The notes: generated by a model from the letters alone, not told the origin. Counted from the first letter of the stretch, positions 31,018 through 40,156 are shown. The stretch is 64,000 nucleotides of DNA from Monoglobus pectinilyticus (GCF_002874775.1 NZ_CP020991.1:664918-728917), one strand, 5' to 3'. Numbers and translations are program-made.

Positions 31018-32364
31018 TTAAGGATTAATACGTCCAATATCCCTCGGGAATGCGGTAACTGTCCTTATATTATCCACTCCCAGCAGCTTCATCGCCAGTC
31101 TCTCAAGACCTATACCCAATCCACCGTGAGGCGGCATACCATACTTATGCATCATTAAAAAGTCTGAGAACTCTTCAGGGTTCATTCCTCTGGACTTAAT
31201 TTTGTCAAGCTGCATTTGGTAATCATGTATCCTCTGACCGCCTGTGGTTACCTCGGCTCCATTCAAAAGCAGGTCAAAACTTAACGTATATTTTGGATTT
31301 TCAGGGTCGTCCATAGCATAGAAAGGACGCTTTTTGGAAGGGTAATGAGTAACAAAAACCAGCGGCGAGCCATATGTTTCCATTACATACTCACCTATCA
31401 GACGTTCTTCCTCCGGTTCCAAATCATTAGGGTTTCTGAATTCCCTATTATATTTTTCAGCAATGATCTCTTTTATCTCCATAAACTTAAACTGCGGAAT
31501 GTCAGGAATTTCAGAAAGCTCCACTCCAAGCTCCTTAAGCTCCGGAGAGTAATTCGTCTTAAGATAGTCAAACATATACTTCATAAACCTTGCTTCAACA
31601 GCCATAATATCTTCAAAAGAGTCAATAAATCCCATTTCAAAATCAAGACCCTCAAATTCATTTATATGTCTTGATGTGCTGTGCTTCTCAGCTCTGAAAA
31701 CAGGCGCTACGGTATATACTTTCTTAAACACTCCAACCATCATTTGTTTATACATCTGTGGGCTCTGATTGAGCAATGCTTTTTCACCGAAATAGTCAAC
31801 CTCAAACATATCGGCTCCGCCTTCCGCTCCTGCGGAAACGATTTTAGGCGGAACAAACTCAGTAAATCCCTCTCCGTGCATAAATGACCTAAAGGCGTTT
31901 ATGATACCGTCAACTATTTTGAGCGCGGCGCGTTCGTGTGGATTTCTCAGTGACAACGGTCTGTAATCCAGCTTTATGTCCACATTGCAGTCCAGCTTCT
32001 TCTTATTTATAACAATAGGCATATTTTCGGCAGGAGATGACAAAACCTCTATACTATTGATATGAATCTCAAAACCAAGCGCGCTCCTGTCGTCCTTTTT
32101 AATCGTTCCGGTCAGCCTTACGCTGTCCTCTTCTTTAAAGTCCGCAATCGGCTTATCACTGTCTGACGGTTCATAAACACACTGAACCAAATTTCTCTGT
32201 GTTCTCAAAACAAAAAACGCAAAGCTTTTCATAGCGCGGATACGGTGAATCATTCCCTCTATTTCAACGGTATCCCCGTCCTTAACGGTTCCTTTTTCAA
32301 ATCCGTCAATAACGGTCTCAATATCATATTTTCCAGTGTAACGGCTCAAATCAATCATTTCCAT
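31018..32364 (-). CDS. aspS: Aspartate--tRNA(Asp/Asn) ligase, archaeal type
   Basis: 448 residues, lacking the bacterial-specific GAD insertion (bacterial AspRS is about 590). An N-terminal OB-fold anticodon domain (about 15-110) is followed by the class II core: motif 2 in FRAEKHSTSRHINEFEGLDFEMGF and motif 3 in GGLGIGLERLAMKLLG, ending TAFPRDIGRINP. Archaeal-type AspRS is often non-discriminating and makes Asp-tRNA(Asn), which the GatCAB encoded at 21.8-25.0 kb could amidate. Whether it discriminates cannot be settled here. Confidence 0.93.
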   Translation of the reverse strand: MEMIDLSRYTGKYDIETVIDGFEKGTVKDGDTVEIEGMIHRIRAMKSFAFFVLRTQRNLVQCVYEPSDSDKPIADFKEEDSVRLTGTIKKDDRSALGFEIHINSIEVLSSPAENMPIVINKKKLDCNVDIKLDYRPLSLRNPHERAALKIVDGIINAFRSFMHGEGFTEFVPPKIVSAGAEGGADMFEVDYFGEKALLNQSPQMYKQMMVGVFKKVYTVAPVFRAEKHSTSRHINEFEGLDFEMGFIDSFEDIMAVEARFMKYMFDYLKTNYSPELKELGVELSEIPDIPQFKFMEIKEIIAEKYNREFRNPNDLEPEEERLIGEYVMETYGSPLVFVTHYPSKKRPFYAMDDPENPKYTLSFDLLLNGAEVTTGGQRIHDYQMQLDKIKSRGMNPEEFSDFLMMHKYGMPPHGGLGIGLERLAMKLLGVDNIRTVTAFPRDIGRINP

Positions 32365-32592
32365 AAAATATAACCCTTTCTATTCCTAAAAATATCCTTT
32401 GTATTCTATCATACAATATTTTCTATGTCAAGCCCGTATAATACCGTATCATCTTGGAATATCCCCTTATGTTCTACTCCTTATAAAACTGTTGCGGCTA
32501 TCTACATTTTGTGCTATAATTACTATATTAATACATTATTTATTATTGAAATTTGGATAAATTTTACTTATTTCTACATTTGGGGGAAAACT

Positions 32593-33981
32593 ATGATATA
32601 CATAGATTTTGACAGAGACAGCTCCGAACCGCTGTATATACAGGCGTTCAACCAGCTTGCCAAAAAAATTAACCACAACGAAATTAAGGGAGGGACGCGT
32701 CTGCCATCAAGCAGACAAATGTCTAAGCAGATGAACGTCTCGGTTAACACTATCACAAATGCCTATAATCTCCTTGTCCAATACGGATATATATCATCTG
32801 AAGAGCGATCCGGATACTATGTTAACGATATAACAAAAACTGATGAAAATGTGCCCGAGCGCAAATGGCACAGCGACACTCCGTACACTTATAACTTCAG
32901 CAGGAACGGTTCCGACCTTTCGGTTCCGGCAAGCCTAAAAAAATCATATAAATACTGTCTCAAGAATTTTATTGAGGACGCATTCTCCTATCCCGACTAT
33001 ACAGGAACATATGATTTAAGAAAACAAATAAGCCTTATGCTCAACAAAACTCTGGACATAAACTGCAGTCCGCTCCAGGTTATTGTCGGGTCGGGTCTCG
33101 AAACCCTCCTCGACTCTCTGTTTCGTATAATGGGAAATGATATGGTGTTTGGTCTTGAAAACCCGGCTTATTATAGAATAGCCAGATATATGAGACTCGG
33201 CGGACGCAGGCTGTCATATCTCAACATAGAGACAGACGGACCTACACAAAAATCGTTAAACAATTTTAACGCTGATATTTTATTTTTAATGCCGTTTCAT
33301 CATTATCCAATGTATTATACAATGTCAAAAGAGCAGAAACGGATGATTCTCGATTGGGCAGGAAAAGACAGATACATAATCGAGTATGGTTACGACATGG
33401 ATTTTGTATATAAAAATCAGTCAAAACCGCTCTTTTCGATGAGCCAAAATAAAAACGTGATTTTTGCCGGAGACTTTCAGCGGAGTATAGCACCCAACAT
33501 CAGCACAGCTTACTTAATCCTGCCGGAACATCTTGTCAATCTTTGGCAGAAAGAATATTATACCTATCATTCTTACGTCTCAAAAGCCGAGCAAGAGTTT
33601 ATAGCCGAGATAATTAAAAACGGAAGTTATTATACCAACCTAAAACGGCTCAGAAAACAATATCAAAACAAACAGGAACATTTGGTTTCCTGCCTTTGCA
33701 AGCACCCGCTGGGTCAAAAAATAGAAATAAAAAACACGGACGCAGGCACCACAATATTAATGGTGCCAAAGCCCGATATATCCGAGGAGAATTTGATTGT
33801 CTCAGCTCATAAAAAAGGGGTAAAGTTATCCTATATAAAAAATGCGCTGGAACAGGAAAACCCGAAAGTTCCTCTTAAAACATTTATTCTTGGATTCGGA
33901 GAGCTTTCAATACCAGAAATAGAGGCTGGCGCAAAACTGCTAATGGACACATGGACGCCGCTCCTAAACGGTACTTTATAA
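32593..33981 (+). CDS. MocR-type GntR regulator with degenerate aminotransferase domain
   Basis: 462 residues from the ATG at 32593, which follows TGGGGGAAAAC; the frame is open for 56 more codons upstream without a ribosome-binding site. A GntR winged helix occupies about 1-75 (LPSSRQMSKQMNVSVNTITNAYNLL). A fold-type-I aminotransferase domain follows (NPAYYRIARYM, EYGYDMDF). The block that normally reads F-S-K-S with the PLP lysine reads GDFQRSIAPN, so lysine is replaced by arginine, and the usual LRxGY is ISTAY. It probably cannot form a PLP Schiff base. Target genes are unknown. Confidence 0.85.
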   Translation: MIYIDFDRDSSEPLYIQAFNQLAKKINHNEIKGGTRLPSSRQMSKQMNVSVNTITNAYNLLVQYGYISSEERSGYYVNDITKTDENVPERKWHSDTPYTYNFSRNGSDLSVPASLKKSYKYCLKNFIEDAFSYPDYTGTYDLRKQISLMLNKTLDINCSPLQVIVGSGLETLLDSLFRIMGNDMVFGLENPAYYRIARYMRLGGRRLSYLNIETDGPTQKSLNNFNADILFLMPFHHYPMYYTMSKEQKRMILDWAGKDRYIIEYGYDMDFVYKNQSKPLFSMSQNKNVIFAGDFQRSIAPNISTAYLILPEHLVNLWQKEYYTYHSYVSKAEQEFIAEIIKNGSYYTNLKRLRKQYQNKQEHLVSCLCKHPLGQKIEIKNTDAGTTILMVPKPDISEENLIVSAHKKGVKLSYIKNALEQENPKVPLKTFILGFGELSIPEIEAGAKLLMDTWTPLLNGTL

Positions 33982-34770
33982 CCCAAACCATTTTTGAATT
34001 GACTTCATAACCCCGTTCTCATCATTGGACGGGGCTATATGTTTAGCCGCCTTTTTCAAATCTTCATGCGCATTTGCCATCGCAAAACTTTCACCGCATT
34101 CAAACATCATCTCGTAATCATTCAGATAGTCTCCAAAACACATGCATTCGGACTTATCCCAGCCGCATATTTCACGAACCTTTTTAATTGCAGAGCCTTT
34201 TGATACTCCAATCTTCATCACATCAACCCATTCTCTGCCGGACAGGATTATCTGAGCAGATTCAGGGTATTCAGGGAGCTTTTTATAAATATTCTCATAT
34301 GCGTCGTTTGGAGTATATACTGCAACCTTCAGTATATTCTTTGTATCACAATAATCAGTAAGGTCGGGCACAAATTCCAGTCTCCTAAAATACTGACCGA
34401 CCTCAACAGGCTTATAACCGCCGACAGAACTTTCCATATACGCGCAGTCTTCACAGCACAATATGGGGTAAACACTCGGCAATTTTCTCGTTCTTTTTAT
34501 AACATCCAAAGCAACGGCTCCCGAAAGACAGTCACGGACGATTACCTCACCATCCTTAATGACAAACGCGCCGTTTTCGGCTATATACATAAAATTTCTG
34601 CTGATAGGCTCAAACTGTTCAAGAACCTTATAATACTGTCTTCCGCTGGCCGGGGCAAAGGTTACTCCAATTTTATTCAGGCGTTCAACTGTCGCACGCA
34701 AATCCCGAGGAAGCTCTTTGGATGAATTAAGTAAAGTCCCGTCAAGGTCGCAGGCAATAAACTTTATCAT
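33976..34770 (-). CDS. Cof-type HAD hydrolase
   Basis: 264 residues. Motif I CDLDGTLLNSSKELP, motif II in PASGRQYYK, motif III lysine near GVSKGSAIKK and motif IV CFGDYLNDYEMM are intact; the cap is the C2B type of the Cof/YidA group. Probably a cytosolic sugar-phosphate or nucleotide phosphatase; substrate unknown. It converges on the MocR-like gene with a 6-base overlap. Confidence 0.9.
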   Translation of the reverse strand: MIKFIACDLDGTLLNSSKELPRDLRATVERLNKIGVTFAPASGRQYYKVLEQFEPISRNFMYIAENGAFVIKDGEVIVRDCLSGAVALDVIKRTRKLPSVYPILCCEDCAYMESSVGGYKPVEVGQYFRRLEFVPDLTDYCDTKNILKVAVYTPNDAYENIYKKLPEYPESAQIILSGREWVDVMKIGVSKGSAIKKVREICGWDKSECMCFGDYLNDYEMMFECGESFAMANAHEDLKKAAKHIAPSNDENGVMKSIQKWFGL

Positions 34771-34923
34771 ATATCACACACTCCGAGTTTGTTTATTTTC
34801 ATCAATAGTATATCCCTATAACACGTTTATACCACAGCTGTTATCATGCTGTCAAGGAAATAACTTCTGAAAATAAACTGCCCGAAACAGATTTTTTTGT
34901 GTGTTTTATTTTCGTTAAACTCT

Positions 34924-35340
34924 TTAATCCACTATTCCCTCGCCCAGCTTTGAAATGGCCTTTTTCTCTATCCTGGAAATATAAGACCTGGATATTCCGA
35001 GCATTTTGGCAATCTCGCGCTGAGTGAGACATTTTCCGTCTATCAGTCCATATCTCAGAGTGATTATCTTGCGTTCTCTCGGCGTAAGGTTATATTTAAT
35101 GTTTTTATATAAAGTCTTTATTCTGTCGCCCGACTGCATCTCTTCAAAAATATCCTCGTCGTCATTTTCTATAACGTCCATAAGCATAATGGCGTTGCCC
35201 TCTTTATCAGTACCGATAGAGTCGTTGAGAGACACGTCATTTTGGTTCTTCTTCCTGCTTCTTAACATCATAAGTATCTCATTTGCTATACTAACGCTGC
35301 GGCTCTGAAAATATCGGATAAAGTACAAGCACATCAGCAT
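34924..35340 (-). CDS. sigK: Sigma-K, C-terminal part (spoIIIC-like half of split sigK)
   Basis: The open frame is 138 codons, but only residues 20-138 (from NEILMMLRSRKK onward) are sigma-K. The first 19 residues are translated from the intervening element and lack a ribosome-binding site. It contains region 3/4 with the helix-turn-helix LTQREIAKMLGISRSYISRIEKKA. Excision joins codon GAA of the N-terminal half to AAT here, restoring the conserved CVENEILM and giving a 231-residue protein. Expressed alone it would be inactive. Same strand and order as the N-half 27 kb away. Confidence 0.95.
   Translation of the reverse strand: MLMCLYFIRYFQSRSVSIANEILMMLRSRKKNQNDVSLNDSIGTDKEGNAIMLMDVIENDDEDIFEEMQSGDRIKTLYKNIKYNLTPRERKIITLRYGLIDGKCLTQREIAKMLGISRSYISRIEKKAISKLGEGIVD
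35272..35294. other. Attachment site at the sigK C-half boundary
   Basis: On the minus strand AGTAT-AGCAAATGAG-ATACT is a dyad whose centre is an AA dinucleotide (35283-35282). The same AA, inside an AAA shared by both boundaries, lies at 62518-62517. Crossing over there restores the conserved protein sequence exactly. Confidence 0.75.
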
Positions 35341-35449
35341 ATATTATTAGAAAGTTTAAAAAACTATCCGATTTTAGCGGATATAATTTAATCCATCATT
35401 TCAAACGCAAAAAATTTTGCTTTATAATTATATTTTAGGAGTGATTTTT

Positions 35450-35617
35450 ATGAACATAATTGTTCATACTCCAAAAGATAAGACTGAAAAAGAAGCACTT
35501 ATGAAACGCGTCGCCGCCGCGCACGCAGAATATATTTTGAAATATATTGAAAAACTCGACATTTCAGCTGAACAGAAATCAGCATTGATTGATATAATAA
35601 TAAGGCGGAATAATTAA
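35450..35617 (+). CDS. Small conserved element protein (55 aa)
   Basis: 55 residues from the ATG at 35450, preceded by TTTTAGGAGTGATTTTT. Highly charged and predicted helical, opening MNIIVHTPKDKTEKEALMKR and with AAAHAEYILKYIEKLDIS in the middle. Small proteins of this appearance are common near serine recombinases in clostridial elements. A role as recombination directionality factor is possible but not shown. It lies just inside the element, divergent from the sigK C-half. Confidence 0.6.
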   Translation: MNIIVHTPKDKTEKEALMKRVAAAHAEYILKYIEKLDISAEQKSALIDIIIRRNN

Positions 35618-35677
35618 ATATGTTAAAAATTTCAATGATTTGCTGGATCCGCAGAATTATATAATATTGTGACTGGA

Positions 35678-36396
35678 AGCGCGAGTTATTGTCGGAATAG
35701 GAATCTGCGGAGTTCTGATGGTACGCGGAATTGTCTCGGTCGACTTTATATTAAAATTCAAATACGGCGTGTCAACCGAGTAATATATGGACGACTTTCT
35801 ATTCCAGCTGGAAGGCGGTTTCAAAATAGACCTGTTTATATTCAGCTTTGAGTATATTCCCAGTTTGGTGACATACGGTACAAGCGTATATAAAGACGTT
35901 AAACCCGATATAGCTTCACTGAAAAGCAACGGCCATAACTGAGAGATATACCTGTCATAGATAAACAACGCCAGCGACTTCTGTATAATGAACATAACTA
36001 AGGACGTTAACACTATATAAAAAATGGATATATACCAAAGCGCAGAATCAAACTCGCCGTCTTGGTATAAGCAGTCCGCGGAACAGCTTGGAATGAGCGA
36101 AGAAGAATATTCCGAAACCATGTTTGACAGACTGGCAAACAGCAGGTTTACCGGAGAACCAACCAACTTCTCAGAAAATGAGTATATTGATATGAATATT
36201 GGCGTCTATCAGCTCTATAACAATAATAACAAGGCTATGTATCTGCTTTAGCCGGACAACGGCACAGGCGAAAAAGGTGATACCTCACAGGAACTGTACG
36301 GAGCAACATTTGAGAAAAACGTTTCCGAAAACTCCGAAACTGACGAGAAATACAGCGGTTGGAGCGACGCGGTTAAAATTACAAATTTCGGTCATG
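35678..36396 (+). pseudogene. Decayed gene with five in-frame stops
   Basis: One frame reads coherently for about 240 codons but is broken by TAA, TGA, TAG, TAA and TAG codons (before YMDDFLFQ, after SNGHN, after EIYLS, after DVNTI, and after KAMYLL). Peptides between the stops are normal in composition, for example SAEQLGMSEEEYSETMFDRL and YSGWSDAVKITNFG. Such stops are what C-to-T and G-to-A changes in Gln or Trp codons would give. I do not recognise the ancestral family. It occupies the 35618-36459 gap. Confidence 0.6.
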
Positions 36397-36459
36397 TAAT
36401 AGATGAGTTCTCTGCTGTATTCGGTTCAAATCAGGAAATTTTCCTATGCGCCAAAATGT

Positions 36460-38091
36460 TCAACCAAAAAAATAGATATGGGCACTCTCTCCGTCCCATA
36501 TAATTTTATCAACAATAGTTCTGACAACTTCCCTTCTTTCACGTACCTCTATTAATTTAATCACTGATTCCCATACAGTTAACGTATCCGTTATATAATT
36601 GACATCAACACTTTTTTTATTTTCAGATGTTTTAATAAGTTCATAAAGTCGCTTTTTTAATAACTCATTTTCTGCGTGAAGTTCTTCAATTTTTTTAATA
36701 ATATACTTATCCGCCACAGTCTTTTCCAGCTCTGTGAGATTTTCTACCAAAGAAGCAATTTTTCTATTATTTACATTTAACCCCTCATTTAGTTCTTCAA
36801 TCTCCGTATTGCTTTCTCTGCCGTCGCTGAATGTTTTTTTAGCCTTATTAAGTATATAATAAAGCTCTTTTTTATCCTCCTCAAGTTTTGAAATCTCCTT
36901 AATAACCTCAGCATCAAGCTCGTTTCCTGCCGGATTTGAAACCGAACACTCGCTTCGCCTGCTCTTTTCTTTCATCTCACAAAGATATGAAAATTTTTTC
37001 TCTCCATCCTTATAAAATGAATTATATATTTTAGGCCGCATATAATGTCCGCAGTCACCGCAGTATAAAAGACCGGAAAGCAAAGCGGTATTATTTTTAG
37101 GTTTTCGGTATGCTTTCACGGAATTGCGCTCTAAACATTCCTGCACCTGTTTCCACTCTTTTCCCGATACTACGCCTTTGTGCCTGCCCGTTGTGATAAT
37201 CCACTCTTTTATATCCCTGATTTTATTAGTCTTTCCCTTCTTCTGTAAAGTCTTATTATATGCCATAACGCCGCAATTTCCGTCAAAATCTGATTTTTCA
37301 GCAAATATTTCAGCACCCAAAACGCTGAGATATTCCCAGGCATCACTATCAGCTATCATATACACCGGGTTTCTTAGTATTCCTTTAATTGAAAACCTTG
37401 AAAAATCTTTTCCTTTTCTTGTTTTAATGTGATTTTGTATCATATAGGTTTCGACTGCTGTTAGACTTTCTGATTCCAAAAACTTTTCAAAAATCTTTTT
37501 TACGGCTGTCATTTCAGATTCTTCTATCTTCAGCATACATGAGCTTCTTTTTTTACCGTCAACAGTAATAGTTTGAACCTGAACCGACCTATACCCTGTC
37601 GGAGTATTTCCTCCCAGCCATCTTCCCGTCTTAGCCAACTCGTGCATATTGTCGCGTATTCTCTCAGCTATTGTCTCACGCTCAAGCTGCGAAAATACTG
37701 AGGCAATATACATCATTGCACGTCCCAAAGACGAATCGGTATCAAACTTTTCTTTGATAGATTCAAACGAAATGCCTAGTTCTCCAAGCCGGTCAATCAA
37801 CTTAGCAAAGTCTCCGATATTACGGCTTATCCTGTCTAGACGGTAACAAATAAGGACATTAAATTTTTTCTCCGACGCGTCATCCATCATCTTTTTAAAC
37901 TGCGGACGGTCAGTGTTGCCCCCCGAAAACCCCTCGTCTTCATAAATAAATATATTTTTTTCGGAAGCATTTGGATAATTCAAATTTATATATCTTCTGC
38001 ACAGTTCAATCTGATTTTCAATACTCTCGCCTTTTCCGGTAAAACGTGATTTTCTGGAGTAGACAGCAAAACGCTTATTTTCGTCATTCAT
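36460..38091 (-). CDS. spoIVCA: Large serine recombinase (SpoIVCA-like) of the sigK element
   Basis: 543 residues. Resolvase domain about 1-155 with catalytic Ser15 in YSRKS, followed by DEGFSGGNTDRPQF, YRLDRISRN and SQLERETIAERI. The recombinase domain has GNTPTGY. A zinc ribbon (LLYCGDCGHYM ... YLCEMKEKSRRSECS) and a coiled-coil stretch follow at about 340-500. It should cut at the two AA-core sites, excise the 27 kb and rebuild sigK in the mother cell. GAGAGG lies 11 bases before the ATG. A sporulation promoter is expected, but I cannot identify one with confidence. Confidence 0.93.
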   Translation of the reverse strand: MNDENKRFAVYSRKSRFTGKGESIENQIELCRRYINLNYPNASEKNIFIYEDEGFSGGNTDRPQFKKMMDDASEKKFNVLICYRLDRISRNIGDFAKLIDRLGELGISFESIKEKFDTDSSLGRAMMYIASVFSQLERETIAERIRDNMHELAKTGRWLGGNTPTGYRSVQVQTITVDGKKRSSCMLKIEESEMTAVKKIFEKFLESESLTAVETYMIQNHIKTRKGKDFSRFSIKGILRNPVYMIADSDAWEYLSVLGAEIFAEKSDFDGNCGVMAYNKTLQKKGKTNKIRDIKEWIITTGRHKGVVSGKEWKQVQECLERNSVKAYRKPKNNTALLSGLLYCGDCGHYMRPKIYNSFYKDGEKKFSYLCEMKEKSRRSECSVSNPAGNELDAEVIKEISKLEEDKKELYYILNKAKKTFSDGRESNTEIEELNEGLNVNNRKIASLVENLTELEKTVADKYIIKKIEELHAENELLKKRLYELIKTSENKKSVDVNYITDTLTVWESVIKLIEVRERREVVRTIVDKIIWDGESAHIYFFG

Positions 38092-38194
38092 TCTGTCATC
38101 GGCCTCTCATGGGATTTTAACTATATAATATATAATATTTCTGCTCAAAACTGATTATACCAATCCGCATAACGAATACTGTTTAAAATAAAAA

Positions 38195-38212
38195 ACACGG
38201 ATAAATCCGTGT
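38195..38212 (-). terminator. Hairpin upstream of the recombinase gene
   Basis: ACACGGAT-AA-ATCCGTGT, followed on the minus strand by TTTTTATTTTAAAC. It would stop leftward transcription coming from the hepT side before the recombinase gene. Confidence 0.6.
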
Positions 38213-38419
38213 ACGATTTTAATATATATTTTTTATTTCATATTATATAGTGTGAATATATTTTATTAATATTATAGGGTGTTAACAACAATCAAGTATA
38301 CTAATAACTTGAATACAAAATGTATAAAAATCACGCCATATGAGATGCACAGTCATTGTATATATGGAGAGTAGACAAAAACTTTAAAATAATTTTAAGA
38401 TCATATATATTAAAAATGC

Positions 38420-38490
38420 AGTTTTGTCATCACATTCAGGTGAGTGTTAGCCGCAATAGTTTTTTATCTTAAACCTACAATATCAATAAT
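38420..38490 (-). repeat. Inverted copy of the 62-bp hairpin unit
   Basis: The stretch reading CAGGTGAGTGTTAGCCGCAA and then AAACCTACAATATC is the reverse complement of the unit repeated at 38809-39000. It brackets the palindromic repeat copy at 38.6 kb from the left. Confidence 0.6.
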
Positions 38491-38559
38491 TTTAATACTC
38501 GAACATAATTTGTATATTCAAATAATAATTTGAACACGCAATGTATCCGTAGTTTGTCG

Positions 38560-38690
38560 TATAAGTAGCGCAGTTGTGGAAAAGTTTTTATAAAATCGAT
38601 TATAGCAAACTGTTTTAAGTATGTTCACGCTACGCGTGATATGGCAGCTCACCTAACGAGGCGTGCAAGCACGCCCTGCCGCAGTTCACA
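38560..38690 (+). repeat. Dispersed palindromic repeat inside the sigK element
   Basis: Homologous over about 100 bp to 18340-18436 (GCGCAGT-GTGGAA ... GGCAGCTCACCT). It ends in the family hairpin with core GGCGTGC-AA-GCACGCC (38660-38675) between CCTAACGA and CTGCCGC flanks, the same flanks as the 9.7-11.2 kb arrays. Confidence 0.75.
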
Positions 38691-38808
38691 AAGAACCCCC
38701 CTTAATTTTCCGTCTAGTTTTCTGTTGACTTTTCGAATTGTTGAATAATAAAACAAATGTATTAAATTACACATTCCTTTCAGGTGTGGTCATAATGTAA
38801 TTCATTGA

Positions 38809-39000
38809 CATTGTAGGTTTAAAATAAATAGCTGGTGCGCCTTACACTCACCTGAAGGTGAGGTCACTGTCATTGTAGGTTTAAAATAAATAGCTATTGC
38901 GGCTTACACTCACCTAAAAGGTGAGGTCGCGGACATTGCAGTTTTTAAATAAATAGATATTACGCCTTACACTCAACTGAAGGTAAGGTCACAGTCACAG
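38809..39000 (+). repeat. Three tandem 62-63 bp hairpin units
   Basis: CATTG(T/C)AG-TTTAAATAAATAG begins units at 38809, 38871 and 38934. Each ends in a hairpin: CTCACCT-GA-AGGTGAG (38847-38862), CTCACCT-AAA-AGGTGAG (38909-38925) and a decayed third one. The whole 38092-39161 spacer contains repeats but no supportable gene. Confidence 0.75.
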
Positions 39001-39161
39001 TTCTAACGATTCTAACTAAAAAACATAAAGTTTTGTTTAGTTTGAAATTTTTATTTTATGTGATTTATGCAAACTTATCCATACAAATTAGAACTGCCGA
39101 ATTTGCGTATATTATGTAATATTTTTTCACTCAATATAAACTAACTTCCAACAGAAATATT

Positions 39162-39512
39162 TCAATTATTGTTTTCTGATAAAATGTTCTCACAATAATC
39201 TTTTAGTTTGGGTATATCATCAGTCACAGTTTCCCACAGCACCTCATTATCCAGTTCACCATAATTATGGGCAGCTATATTGCGTATTGATCTTATATCC
39301 TTCCATGGCATTTTATTATACTTTTTCTTTGTTTCTTCCGTCAGTTTTCCAACCAATTCACCTATCTGAAGTATACACATTGCTATCGCATTTTTTGCAA
39401 TAAAATCACTCTCAAACATCTCAAAATCTAAATTCATTTTTTCTATTGTCCATTCTATCTCATCCGCATACCTTATCATCTTTTTTAAAATAGTCAAATC
39501 TCTATCGTTCAT
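39162..39512 (-). CDS. hepT: HepT-like HEPN toxin
   Basis: 116 residues of the DUF86/HEPN family. The catalytic RxxxxH motif with following Tyr is R77-NIAA-H82-NY. HEPN toxins of this type are RNases, neutralised by the MntA nucleotidyltransferase, which AMPylates the Tyr next to the motif. The gene overlaps the end of mntA by 11 bases, the usual coupled arrangement. It probably stabilises the element in the genome. Confidence 0.9.
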   Translation of the reverse strand: MNDRDLTILKKMIRYADEIEWTIEKMNLDFEMFESDFIAKNAIAMCILQIGELVGKLTEETKKKYNKMPWKDIRSIRNIAAHNYGELDNEVLWETVTDDIPKLKDYCENILSENNN

Positions 39513-39801
39513 ATATAATTACCTCATCTTTTACTCCGTCCTTTATAAGTGAGTTTTCCAATGCTTCATAAGTCAGAACATCAACGTGCGTTCCAAAAAG
39601 TTCCTCCAAATCATTAACTAGACCGCAGAAAGCAAAATACCCTTTCAAATCACCTTTTTTTATAATTAAGTCAATATCACTGGTCACTTTCGGCTCTCCT
39701 TTGGCGTAAGAACCAAATAAAGCGACCTTCTCCAAACCATACCGCTTAGCCACCGGAACAGCAATCGCTTTTATTTCTTCAATAGTATAAGTCCTGTTCA
39801 T
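39502..39801 (-). CDS. mntA: MntA-like nucleotidyltransferase antitoxin
   Basis: About 99 residues. The nucleotidyltransferase signature GSYAKGEPKVTSDIDL supplies GS and the DxD metal ligands. I prefer the ATG at 39801 because AGAGGGG then lies 7 bases upstream; an ATG at 39807 is only 1 base from it. Upstream gene of the mntA-hepT pair. Confidence 0.9.
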   Translation of the reverse strand: MNRTYTIEEIKAIAVPVAKRYGLEKVALFGSYAKGEPKVTSDIDLIIKKGDLKGYFAFCGLVNDLEELFGTHVDVLTYEALENSLIKDGVKDEVIIYER

Positions 39802-40041
39802 ATACATACCCCTCTTTACAAAATTCTTTCACTTATATTATATCAAACCAATTATTAAAAATCAAAATGTTTTGATTTTATAATATTTGTTATACAAACT
39901 ATTTCGGTATCAAGCTTTGTTATATTATATCTCTTATTTAAGACATCAAATAAATATAAGCTTTTATTGATATCAAAATAAAATCTGCAAAAAATTAACC
40001 AGTTTAATTCTTTACATAATCCTCTTACAAATTTTTCCATG

Positions 40042-40075
40042 TTGATATGTGTGGGAAAAAAATAGGTGCTATACT
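40042..40075 (+). promoter_or_regulatory. Tail-operon promoter with conserved 18-bp motif
   Basis: TTGATATGTGTGGGAAAA (40042-40059), then TATACT starting 28 bases after the motif start (40070-40075). The same 18 bases, with TATAAT at the same distance, occur inverted at 62159-62126. No consensus -35 lies at 17 bp, which points to an activator-dependent promoter. Confidence 0.7.
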
Positions 40076-40156
40076 ATCACCATGGAATAAGTATAAACAG
40101 CAATAAACGCCCCAACATATAATATTTTTGCGTTAAATGTGCTTCATAATACTGTA

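Noticed and set aside
35657-36166. Minus-strand open frame of 169 codons opposite the pseudogene
   Set aside because: No ribosome-binding site, and the plus-strand reading, although interrupted, is more protein-like.
39855-40040. Minus-strand open frame of 61 codons upstream of mntA
   Set aside because: Its start overlaps the conserved promoter motif and no ribosome-binding site is present.
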